Source: RGIG1995 sp045645205
Lineage (GTDB): Bacteria > Bacillota > Clostridia > Oscillospirales > CAG-272
DNA length: 28,186 nucleotides
Assembly (NCBI GenBank): GCA_045645205.1
Contig: JAZRIJ010000034.1
Span: 1-28,186, forward strand
Direction of reading: 5' to 3'
Below the pieces are notes generated by a model that was not told the origin of the DNA, made no database searches, and worked only from the letters and a program-made list of their open reading frames with translations. Positions 14,676-22,313 of this stretch are shown here, piece by piece. Numbering within the stretch: position 1 is the first letter of the stretch; each line of letters begins with the position of its first letter. The translations under genes were made by a program, and so were the position numbers.

Positions 14676-16115
14676 ATGAAGAAGTTTAATCTTAATACAA
14701 AATATTTGAAAACAGGCGGTTATTCCGTTCTCGTATCGGTGTTGGCAATTGCAATTATAATTGTAATAAATCTTTTTGCAAATCAGCTTCCTACATCATG
14801 GACTAAGTTTGATATGAGCTCGGGAGATATACTCTCCATTGGGGAGGAAACAGAGAAAATAGTCAGTGGGATTGATGACGAGATAAATGTTTACTATATC
14901 TCACAGCTCGGCAACGAAGACACATATATTACAACTATGCTCGATAAATATAAGGAACTCAGCAAGAAGATAAGTGTAGAGCAGATAGACCCCGCATTGA
15001 ATCCCAACTTTCTTACAGGGGACAGACAGGGTATAGAAGAGGGCAGTATTATCGTCGAAAGTGAAAAAAGAAGCAAGGTCATAACAGGAGTTGACATATA
15101 CTATCCGGGCTACGCCGAAGATGACTTAATGAATTACTATTATCAGTACGGTTCTATGCCTTCGACAACAGGTTTTGATATGGAAAAGCTTATGACGTCT
15201 GCAATAAACTATGTTACGACAGATGTTCTTCCTTTGATTTATACTCTCACAGGACATGGAGAAGGGGTAATTTCCGACACATACAAGGGGTATCTTTCCG
15301 AACAGAGTATGGAAGTCAAGGAGCTGAACCTTGCGACATCAGAAGCAGTTCCCGAGGATTGTGACTGCATTTTTCTCTTTGTACCTCAAACTGATATTTC
15401 GTCAGACGAGGCAGAACGCTTGCTTTCTTATCTCAAGACGGGCGGTAAGCTGATGTATGTTTCTTCTTATATGTACACTTCAGACCAACCAAATTTGAAA
15501 ACTGTTTTGGATTACTACGGAGTATCGGCATCTAAGGGGGTAATATATGAAGGTGATGCAAACTTATATCTTCCTCAATATCCTTATATGCTATTGGCTA
15601 AGTACGGCTCTCATGAAATAGTTGATCCTCTTTCAAGTTACGGTATGTTCATGGGATTTAGTCAGGGAATTATAACGAACGAAGAGTTGCGCGATACTTT
15701 AAAAGTAACACCGTTGCTTTATACAAGCGATAAAGCTTATTCAAAAATAGATATTGAAAGCCAGACTGCCGAAAAGGAAGAGGGAGATATAGAAGGGCCT
15801 TTTAACTATGCTGTTGCGATAACAGATAAAAATGATGACGGAAGTGAAGCGCAGATAGTATGGGTAAACAGTCCTATGCTTATGATAAAGGACTATGATT
15901 ACTACGGAACGCTAGAAGCTATGTTTGTAAATTCATTTGCTTGGATGTGTGACAAAGCTGAATCAATTTCTATTCCTGTAAAATCATTTGAGCAGGAAAT
16001 GCTTACTGTATCGGAAGCTCAGGGAAATATAATGTCAGCCTTGTTTATGATAGTTATTCCTGTTTCGGTTGTAGCTGTTGGATTTGTTGTTTGGTTCCGC
16101 AGAAGGAGTAAGTAA
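14676..16115 (+). CDS. GldG-like ABC auxiliary protein with two membrane anchors
   Basis: This 479-residue protein matches the layout of the GldG/ABC_transp_aux family. It has a short N-terminus, one membrane segment (about residues 15-36), a large extracytoplasmic domain (40-445) and a C-terminal membrane segment (about 449-473) ending in RRRSK. Inside the domain are family-like phrases such as YYISQLGNEDTYITTMLDKY, IYTLTGHGEGVISD and CDCIFLFVPQTDISSDEAERL. Such proteins accompany GldA/GldF ATPase-permease pairs; in Bacteroidetes the group is needed for gliding, but in Firmicutes its role is not established. It overlaps the next gene by one base (TAATG), so the set is a tight operon. Confidence 0.87.
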   Translation: MKKFNLNTKYLKTGGYSVLVSVLAIAIIIVINLFANQLPTSWTKFDMSSGDILSIGEETEKIVSGIDDEINVYYISQLGNEDTYITTMLDKYKELSKKISVEQIDPALNPNFLTGDRQGIEEGSIIVESEKRSKVITGVDIYYPGYAEDDLMNYYYQYGSMPSTTGFDMEKLMTSAINYVTTDVLPLIYTLTGHGEGVISDTYKGYLSEQSMEVKELNLATSEAVPEDCDCIFLFVPQTDISSDEAERLLSYLKTGGKLMYVSSYMYTSDQPNLKTVLDYYGVSASKGVIYEGDANLYLPQYPYMLLAKYGSHEIVDPLSSYGMFMGFSQGIITNEELRDTLKVTPLLYTSDKAYSKIDIESQTAEKEEGDIEGPFNYAVAITDKNDDGSEAQIVWVNSPMLMIKDYDYYGTLEAMFVNSFAWMCDKAESISIPVKSFEQEMLTVSEAQGNIMSALFMIVIPVSVVAVGFVVWFRRRSK

Positions 16116-17485
16116 TGAAAAAGATTGTTAAACTTATTACACTTCTTTTGGTTTTGGCAGGGCTTATTGTTGGATATGTTTTTTACAGCAGCTATATGGC
16201 AAAAAAGGAAAAAGAAAATACAGAAGAGCCTAAAGATACATCAGTCGAGGTTCTTTCAATTGACAAAGACAGTATATCTTCTATACAATATATTTATGGC
16301 GAAGAAACGGTTTCTCTTAAAAAAGAGGGAGAAAAATGGCAGTGGACAGAGGATGCGGAGCTCCCCGTTGCTCAGAGCTACCCGGGGAATATGCTTGAAG
16401 AGCTTTCTTATATACTTGCCACTCGTCTCATAGCGGAAAATCTTGATAATGAAGCCGATTTTGGTATGGATGAGCCAAACTTTGCCGTAAAATACTCCAC
16501 AACAGACGGTAAAGACTATGTATATACAATCGGAGACTACAATTCTGCGGCAAAAGGGTACTATATCAAATCGAGTACACAGGACAAGATTTATATGACC
16601 GATGATAAGGCGGTTGATGCTTTTGTGTACTATATTACGGATATGATAGAACCTGATACTTTACCTGAACCCGAGGCGGAGAATATAACTAAGGCGGAAT
16701 ATATACTTGACGGAAAGACTTATGTTTTAACAACCGACAGCACGGGCGCTGATTTTTATACCGTACCATATGTATATTTTTATGTAGGTGAAGACGGTGT
16801 TAAAGTAGCGGCAGACGGAAAGGCATCGGGAGAATTAATGAACGCTGTTGAATGTTTGGAGCTTGGAAAGGTTGTCGGCTTTAAACCCGATGAAGAAAAG
16901 CTTGAAAGCTGCGGATTCGGCGAAAATAAAACAGTTGTTCTGAATGTAACCTTTAAAGAAGAAGTAAAGAGCGATAATTCCAACACGAGTGTCAGCGTTA
17001 TGAAAGAAAACAGCTATTCCTTAAAAATTGGAAAAGGCGTTGACGAAGATGGAAAAGAAAAATATTATGCTATGTTAGACGGCTCAGATATACTCTATGA
17101 GATTTCGGGAGGCGCAGCATTTTTTGAATCAATATCTGCTGATTTTGTCTCAAAGCTTGTTTGTCCTCTATCTCCTGATGAAACTGTTTCATTTAAGGTT
17201 GAGATAGGAACAAATGTGTATTTTTACAACATTTCCGATATAAAAAATAATGAAAAGATTACAAGTATTTTCAACAGTATTACAAATCTTGTTAACTATG
17301 GAACTACGGATAAAGCAAAGGGAAATGTGGTTATGAAAACTACATTTGATATGGGAAACACGGAAATGATTCTTAATATCTACAGTTTTGATGATACAAA
17401 TTATATCGCTTCCTTTGACAAGTGGGACAATTTGCTTGTTTCGGCAGAAAAGATTAATAATATAATTAAAGAATTACAGAGTTAA
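16115..17485 (+). CDS. DUF4340-like membrane-anchored protein of the ABC operon
   Basis: This 456-residue protein begins with a lysine-led membrane anchor (residues 4-27, ITLLLVLAGLIVGYVFYSSY), followed by a large extracytoplasmic region. The pattern of repeated strands, such as KKEGEKWQWTEDAELPV, ANFAVKYSTTDGKDY-like segments and ISSIQYIYGEETVSL, is characteristic of DUF4340 proteins, which are usually the last gene beside GldG-like proteins. I assign it on this pattern and on position. The start is TAATG-coupled to the preceding gene. A very long hairpin begins directly at the stop codon. Function is unknown; a role as an envelope-side partner of the transporter is inference. Confidence 0.8.
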   Translation: MKKIVKLITLLLVLAGLIVGYVFYSSYMAKKEKENTEEPKDTSVEVLSIDKDSISSIQYIYGEETVSLKKEGEKWQWTEDAELPVAQSYPGNMLEELSYILATRLIAENLDNEADFGMDEPNFAVKYSTTDGKDYVYTIGDYNSAAKGYYIKSSTQDKIYMTDDKAVDAFVYYITDMIEPDTLPEPEAENITKAEYILDGKTYVLTTDSTGADFYTVPYVYFYVGEDGVKVAADGKASGELMNAVECLELGKVVGFKPDEEKLESCGFGENKTVVLNVTFKEEVKSDNSNTSVSVMKENSYSLKIGKGVDEDGKEKYYAMLDGSDILYEISGGAAFFESISADFVSKLVCPLSPDETVSFKVEIGTNVYFYNISDIKNNEKITSIFNSITNLVNYGTTDKAKGNVVMKTTFDMGNTEMILNIYSFDDTNYIASFDKWDNLLVSAEKINNIIKELQS

Positions 17486-17572
17486 AAAAAGCGCTGTCAA
17501 ATAACTTTTGATATGCACCCCTTAAGTGTCTAACTTTTGGGGTGCATATCACATTTGACAGCACTCTTTTTA
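17486..17572. terminator. Two-part hairpin, bidirectional terminator, with an IS-end-like inner palindrome
   Basis: The outer stem pairs GCTGTCAAAT (17493-17502) with ATTTGACAGC (17553-17562) and is flanked by an A-run on the left and a T-run on the right. The inner stem pairs TGATATGCACCCC (17509-17521) with GGGGTGCATATCA (17539-17551), 13 bp, around a 17-nt loop. It lies between convergent genes and can terminate both. On the minus strand the inner arm and loop read GCACCCCAAAAGTTAGACAC, which from memory resembles the ends of IS3-family elements. No transposase is present, so this may be a solo end or a MITE-like remnant. Confidence 0.8.
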
Positions 17573-18748
17573 TTAGTGTAAGGTTATTTCAATAATATTG
17601 CTTGTATGTTTTATTTTGTAGGTCTTAAATTCTTTGTGTGTTTCATATAACTCAAATGTTCCGCCTTTTATTTCTTTAGGAACAAATTCGTTTTTTAGAC
17701 TAACATAAAACTCGCCGAAGGTGTGTATAGGAGATATGGTTGCCGCATCTGTAACATCAATTTTAATAACATTTTTATCAACATCCACTTTGCTGTAGGT
17801 GCGGTATATAAACTGATTTCCCGCAAAGGCAATATCCTTCGACACCATAAGACCAAATATCTCGCTCTGTCTTTGGAAGAACTTTTTCCAGTTTTCAACT
17901 CTTTCGAGGTTATATTCTTTATGATAACGCAAATAGTTAGGCCAATGAGAATTGAAAATAACTCCAATTTTTTCGTCGCCCTCTTTAGCGCAGTCCGCAA
18001 GTAAAAGAGGATCAACATCGCAGGCATTCCATGGAAGACGGGTATTCGTACCTTTTTCCATATACAGAATACCGTTGATAAATTCGGTATGACCGATTAC
18101 TTTTTTCCATCCGTTTATCCAATAAGGGATGTTGTTTTTGTTGAGAACGTTTGCCAGCGGCATAACCTCTTCAGTGGTGAGGTTTCCGGGAACAGAGTTG
18201 GGGGCTGCGTAAGTGCGTATCTTCTTTTTAAAGCCCCACATATTATAGATCTTGAAAAACAGTTCAAAACGGTGTGCAATTTCTTCTTCGGGTTGTGTTG
18301 AAAGAAGTTTATCTCCCGGATTTTTATAATAGAAACATTCCTGTTCGGTAATCTGACTTCCGTTTTGAGTATAATTGCCGTGGAGTACACCGTGGTAGGC
18401 ATATTCGATATATTCACTGTTTTCTGCGGCTTCAAAACACTTTTCTGCAAGCTTCAAATCTAATTTTGAAGCTCTGTCCCATGTGTTTGGTTCGTAAGTA
18501 ATACCGTATTCGCCGCGAAGTATATTTTCCTTGTCCCATTCACCGAGAACGAGGGGACAGGTCAACTTTTGACCGATTGCCTTACCTACTTCATTAAGAG
18601 CAATATAGTCCTCGGGAAGATGGTTTCTGACCATGCCTGTACGTGAAGGGCGTCCCGCATGCCTTGAATCAGCGCCGGTAAACCAACCCACATCATCAAC
18701 ACAAATTTGAATTGCTGAAGGAAGAATAACAGAATTTTTCATAAACAT
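17573..18748 (-). CDS. NodB-fold polysaccharide deacetylase-like protein
   Basis: I do not recognise a named family, but the 391-residue protein shows the metal-site layout of carbohydrate esterase 4/NodB-like deacetylases. Adjacent Asp18-Asp19 follow a hydrophobic strand (IQICVDDVGWFTG), a His-x-x-x-His pair lies at 119 and 123 (YHGVLHGN), and an Arg-Pro-Gly segment comes at 178-188 (RTYAAPNSVPG), where family motif 3 would be. There is no signal peptide, so it should act in the cytoplasm. The C-terminal 60 residues look like an added beta domain. It is the last gene of a leftward operon, 14 nt after the CapA-like gene. ATG 18748 follows GAGG; ATG 18742 is an alternative. Substrate and activity are not established. 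Confidence 0.7.
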   Translation of the reverse strand: MFMKNSVILPSAIQICVDDVGWFTGADSRHAGRPSRTGMVRNHLPEDYIALNEVGKAIGQKLTCPLVLGEWDKENILRGEYGITYEPNTWDRASKLDLKLAEKCFEAAENSEYIEYAYHGVLHGNYTQNGSQITEQECFYYKNPGDKLLSTQPEEEIAHRFELFFKIYNMWGFKKKIRTYAAPNSVPGNLTTEEVMPLANVLNKNNIPYWINGWKKVIGHTEFINGILYMEKGTNTRLPWNACDVDPLLLADCAKEGDEKIGVIFNSHWPNYLRYHKEYNLERVENWKKFFQRQSEIFGLMVSKDIAFAGNQFIYRTYSKVDVDKNVIKIDVTDAATISPIHTFGEFYVSLKNEFVPKEIKGGTFELYETHKEFKTYKIKHTSNIIEITLH

Positions 18749-18762
18749 TTAACCTCACTTTT

Positions 18763-20058
18763 TTACAATTTTACCATACCATAACCGCGTTTGTCAACTG
18801 TGATTTTTGTGCCATAGGCTTTTGACATTTCTGCAAGTCTTTCTATAATTCCGTGATTTGCGGAAAAACGGGGATTACCGCTTTGCCATATCTTTTTGTC
18901 AAAGTTAAGTTCGATAGGCATAAGTTCAAGATGAGTAAGATTACCGTCTTCCATTTCGAAGTATGGAATAACTGCTTCCAGCATACGTCGGTCACGCATA
19001 AGACCTCTGGTATAGTTGGCTGAACGTTTGCAGAAAAATTCTCGCATTGTAGCATCTGAGGTCAGACCCTTCTCGGCATACATCTCCTCGGGAGCATAGG
19101 GGATACACTCGTTGTGAATAACAAAATCACCCAGTGAGTAGAATATAGGCTTTCCCTTGTAGATTTCAATCGGGCGTAAAAGATGCGGTCCGTGTCCGAT
19201 AACGGCGTGAGCACCGGCATCTATGCATTTGTGAGCAAATTCTACCAAAAAGTCTGCAGGGTTTTCTTTTTTTGTTCCTGCTATCTCATGGGAATGAACG
19301 GATATAATTATATGATCCGACATCATCTGCGCCTCGTATATTGCTTTTTCTACCCTTGCCATATCCTCGGGATGTGGATGTGTTACATATTTTGTTTCAT
19401 CACCAAGCTTAAATTCCAATGTTCCCAATGCTGCAACACCGTCAGCAAGAGTGGTGAAATATCCCTCAGCTCTTTCAATATCTTTTTGCGCATTTATCTT
19501 GCTTACATCGCTTATTTCCTGTATAATTCTAAACTGTTCTTTAGTAACCTGAAGGTGGGAAGCCACACGGAGAGCGTTTACTCCCGGTCTGCCTGCGTAA
19601 CGTCTGGACTGTCTGCCCGCAATAGCCGAGTCGTTGTTTATGGTCGAAACGACAGATATAAGGGCTGTTCTGCCGCTTTTTGTATCGAGATATGCCGGTG
19701 CTGAAGCTTCGTCAAGATTTGCGCCTGCGCCCGTGTTCACAAATCCCGCTTCATCAACGTACTTTTTTGTTGCGAGAAGTCCGCCGTGACCGAAATCCAT
19801 TGTATGGTTGTTGGCAAAGCTGAGTATATTGAAGCCGTATGCCTTTACGTCATCAAGGGTCTTAGGATCAGCTCTGAGATAACTTCCTCCCGAATACTGG
19901 TTCGCGGCGTGTTCACCCATATGGAGAGTGGTTTCAAGGTTAACAAAGCAAGCCTCGCCTTTTTCTATATGTTCTTTTATTTCGCTGAAGCCTTCATATC
20001 CTGCGGGAATTCTGCGCTGAACGAGCATATCACCCGCAGCAGTAAATTTCATTTTCAT
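18763..20058 (-). CDS. CapA-family (PGA_cap) metallophosphatase-like protein
   Basis: CapA/PgsA-like proteins have a calcineurin-type metallophosphatase fold and take part in poly-gamma-glutamate synthesis or breakdown; many homologues have unknown roles. The 431-residue protein shows the fold's motif series: GDM (9-11), NLE (40-42), FANNH (81-85), SVHSHE, GHGPHLLRP and YSLGDF. Unlike capsule-type CapA it has no N-terminal membrane anchor or signal peptide, so it is predicted to be cytoplasmic. It begins 28 nt after the M20 peptidase gene with GGAAGG as binding site, and is followed 14 nt later by the NodB-like gene. The company of an amidohydrolase-type peptidase points to turnover rather than capsule building, but this is inference. 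Confidence 0.9.
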   Translation of the reverse strand: MKMKFTAAGDMLVQRRIPAGYEGFSEIKEHIEKGEACFVNLETTLHMGEHAANQYSGGSYLRADPKTLDDVKAYGFNILSFANNHTMDFGHGGLLATKKYVDEAGFVNTGAGANLDEASAPAYLDTKSGRTALISVVSTINNDSAIAGRQSRRYAGRPGVNALRVASHLQVTKEQFRIIQEISDVSKINAQKDIERAEGYFTTLADGVAALGTLEFKLGDETKYVTHPHPEDMARVEKAIYEAQMMSDHIIISVHSHEIAGTKKENPADFLVEFAHKCIDAGAHAVIGHGPHLLRPIEIYKGKPIFYSLGDFVIHNECIPYAPEEMYAEKGLTSDATMREFFCKRSANYTRGLMRDRRMLEAVIPYFEMEDGNLTHLELMPIELNFDKKIWQSGNPRFSANHGIIERLAEMSKAYGTKITVDKRGYGMVKL

Positions 20059-20086
20059 AATATCTTACCTTCCTATGTTATTTGTG

Positions 20087-21229
20087 TTATTCACACAAAA
20101 ATGCTGAAAGAATTTTTGCGCGTCTTGCAATTGTTTCAATATTTACATATTCTTTTGGTGTGTGACAGAATTCACCACTGGCTCCAAGGCCGCAAATTGA
20201 AGGAATGCCGGCAGCCTGTGTGTAACATCCGTCAGACCCACCGCCTGATTCAACAGGTGTCAAGCTACCGAGACCGTGCTTTTCCGAAACAGTCAGCAAT
20301 TTATTGAAAATGTCCATGGTGTCTTGGTTTTTTTCCATAGGAGGTCTTTCGCTTATTTTTGTGAGGACTGCAGATGTGCTTCCTATATAGCTTTTTTTGG
20401 CAACTTCTTCAACGGTCTTTTTTGCAATATTAATGTCTGCTCGTTTATGTACTCTGATGTCAACTAAAACGGAACATTTGTCGGGAATTATATTGCCGAC
20501 ACTTCCGCCGTTGACTATGTTACAACTGTAGGTCGTGCCGCCATGCTCGCTCTTGCTTTCAAGATCAACTATTTTGTGCGCCGCTTCAAGAATTGCATTT
20601 TTACATTCAAAATAATGTATGCCCGAGTGGCCTGATACACCGGTTATATCTATCTTGCATCTCAATATGCCCTTTCGGGATACAACTACTTCATTGTTTT
20701 CGGTTGTCTCGCAAACGATTGCAAAGGGGAAGCCTTTTACGCTGTCCGCAAAAAAGTCTACCTCCTTTTGTCCGCCCAGAGAGGTTGAGATTTCTTCGTC
20801 TGAGGTAAGAACAAGTCTTAGGTGCTTGTCATAACCGTTTTCTTTCAATGCTTTCATCATAAGCAGAGCAACGGCAATACCGCCCTTACAGTCAATGGTT
20901 CCGGGACCGATTATTTTATCGTCTGTTCGTTTTACAGGGGGATAACCAAAAACGCCTTTTTCATGAACAGTGTCTGTGTGAGCAAGAAAAACGCCGCCTT
21001 TTTCATTACCATTGTTCATATCAATTGTGAGAAAGTCGCCGCATTTTTCAAGTGCTGTTCTTGTTACGGAAAAACCTTCGTTTTCTGCAAAAGCTGTTAT
21101 AAAGTCATTTAATTTGTCGATAACATCTTTGTCAAAGGCTCTTGCTTCGAATGAACATATGTCACAAAGAAAATCAATGTATTTTTCTTTTTGCTGTTCA
21201 ATTGTATTAAATAATTCTAAAATATCCAT
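20087..21229 (-). CDS. M20-family zinc metallopeptidase (ArgE/DapE/carboxypeptidase G2-like)
   Basis: M20 enzymes hydrolyse amide bonds in small peptides or N-acyl amino acids with a two-zinc centre. The 380 residues are normal for the family. Metal and catalytic residues are visible: His84 and Asp86 in LAHTDTVHE, Asp113 in GTIDCKGG, Glu145 and Glu146 in SDEEIS, Glu174 in CETTENNE and His356 in GEFCHTPKEY. The dimerisation domain lies at about residues 185-290, including the conserved GVSGHSG. There is no signal peptide. It is the first gene of a leftward three-gene operon with a TTTACA/TATAAT promoter, divergent from a LysR-type regulator. It resembles glutamate carboxypeptidases more than ArgE, but the substrate is not certain. 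Confidence 0.92.
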   Translation of the reverse strand: MDILELFNTIEQQKEKYIDFLCDICSFEARAFDKDVIDKLNDFITAFAENEGFSVTRTALEKCGDFLTIDMNNGNEKGGVFLAHTDTVHEKGVFGYPPVKRTDDKIIGPGTIDCKGGIAVALLMMKALKENGYDKHLRLVLTSDEEISTSLGGQKEVDFFADSVKGFPFAIVCETTENNEVVVSRKGILRCKIDITGVSGHSGIHYFECKNAILEAAHKIVDLESKSEHGGTTYSCNIVNGGSVGNIIPDKCSVLVDIRVHKRADINIAKKTVEEVAKKSYIGSTSAVLTKISERPPMEKNQDTMDIFNKLLTVSEKHGLGSLTPVESGGGSDGCYTQAAGIPSICGLGASGEFCHTPKEYVNIETIARRAKILSAFLCE

Positions 21230-21358
21230 TTTTTCACCTTTTCATAAACTTTTATTTACTTTTATTATAATCTTTGCAGCATAATTGTAAAGAATATCTT
21301 AATATGGTCTTGCTATTCTTTTGAAGATATGCTATAGTGTTGTTTAGAGGTGATAAAT
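21230..21358. promoter_or_regulatory. Divergent promoter region of the M20 operon and the LysR-type gene
   Basis: Leftward: TTTACA (21291-21286), a 16-nt spacer and TATAAT (21269-21264). Rightward: TTGCTA (21310-21315), a 17-nt spacer and TATAGT (21333-21338). Between them, AAGA-ATA-TCTT (21290-21300) is a short palindrome that touches the leftward -35 box. This is the kind of place where a divergent LysR-type regulator would bind, but no canonical site was confirmed. Confidence 0.55.
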
Positions 21359-22222
21359 ATGGAACTTTTACAGCTTCGTTATTTTTTTGACAGCGCAAGG
21401 TTTTTAAGTATTTCAAAAACTGCAGAAAAGTATATGGTTCCGTCAACATCAGTTTCCGTTTCGATAAAAAGATTAGAAAAAGAATTGGGATGTAAGTTGT
21501 TTGACAGGCTGCCCAATAGGATAGTTTTAAATGAAAACGGAAAAAATATGCTTGATGCTTTGACTGTTGTTTTTAGTGAGTTGGACAGAGTGGTGGGCAG
21601 CATATCGGATTCAGCTGATGATACACGTGAAATCAAGCTGCTTGTAAAGGCGCTCCGCACTGTTATTACCAATCAGATCGTTCAGTATAAATATAAGCAT
21701 GTAAACACAAGATTTAAGTTGATTGCCGACTTTGATGAAACGAACTTTGATGATTATGATATAATAATAGATACTGAAGGAAGACCTTACGGAAATTATG
21801 AAAGCTTTGAGCTTTGCAAACAAAGAATACTTATTTATGCCTCGCCGAAAAGCCATTTATGCGGACACAAGATTCGGATGGAACAGCTATCAGGCGAAAG
21901 TTTTGCAAACCTCAGTTTATACGGAAACCATTACAAAGTGTTGAACGATGCATGCAACAGGGCAGGTTTTACTCCTAATCTTGTTGCTCAGGTAAATGAT
22001 TCGGCATGTTTTATGAGAATAATCAGCTCGGGGATTGCCATTGGTGCCGCAGGGGAGTTATATGCCAAGGTAAGCGGGAATAATTCAGTTGTGCCGTTAA
22101 ATGTTACGGACTTTAAAGAATATCAAACAGTTTGCGTTTATTATAAGAAAGGCTTTGCATGTGGAAATGTAAGAAAATTTATAGACTTTTTAAGGGGAAA
22201 TATGCGAGGAAATCTATTATAA
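21359..22222 (+). CDS. LysR-family transcriptional regulator
   Basis: This 287-residue regulator has the N-terminal winged helix of the LysR family (residues 1-62): LLQLRYFFDSARFLSISKTAEKY followed by the recognition helix region STSVSVSIKRLEKELGCKLF and FDRLPNRIVLNENG. A periplasmic-binding-protein-like effector domain follows (about 90-285). ATG 21359 is preferred, with AGAGG about 8 nt upstream; GTG 21350 lies inside that binding site. It is divergent from the M20-CapA-NodB operon with a 129-bp shared control region, so it is the likely local regulator; the effector is unknown. No clear terminator separates its end from the convergent protease genes. Confidence 0.92.
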   Translation: MELLQLRYFFDSARFLSISKTAEKYMVPSTSVSVSIKRLEKELGCKLFDRLPNRIVLNENGKNMLDALTVVFSELDRVVGSISDSADDTREIKLLVKALRTVITNQIVQYKYKHVNTRFKLIADFDETNFDDYDIIIDTEGRPYGNYESFELCKQRILIYASPKSHLCGHKIRMEQLSGESFANLSLYGNHYKVLNDACNRAGFTPNLVAQVNDSACFMRIISSGIAIGAAGELYAKVSGNNSVVPLNVTDFKEYQTVCVYYKKGFACGNVRKFIDFLRGNMRGNLL

Positions 22223-22313
22223 TCAGGATTGTTGAAAAGTTTTGTATTGCCATATATAGTGAGGTGTGAGAAAAATAGCGTAATGAGCGAACTTTTACAG
22301 AATATAACTTCTT

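Noticed and set aside
19183..19704. Antisense frame of 173 codons inside the CapA-like gene, and a similar one at 19786-20307.
   Set aside because: Cysteine- and phenylalanine-rich low-quality translations on the strand opposite a recognisable CapA protein.
22223..22313. Looked for a terminator between the convergent LysR and csp genes.
   Set aside because: No stem with a T-run was found on either strand; the transcripts may overlap, but that cannot be shown from sequence.
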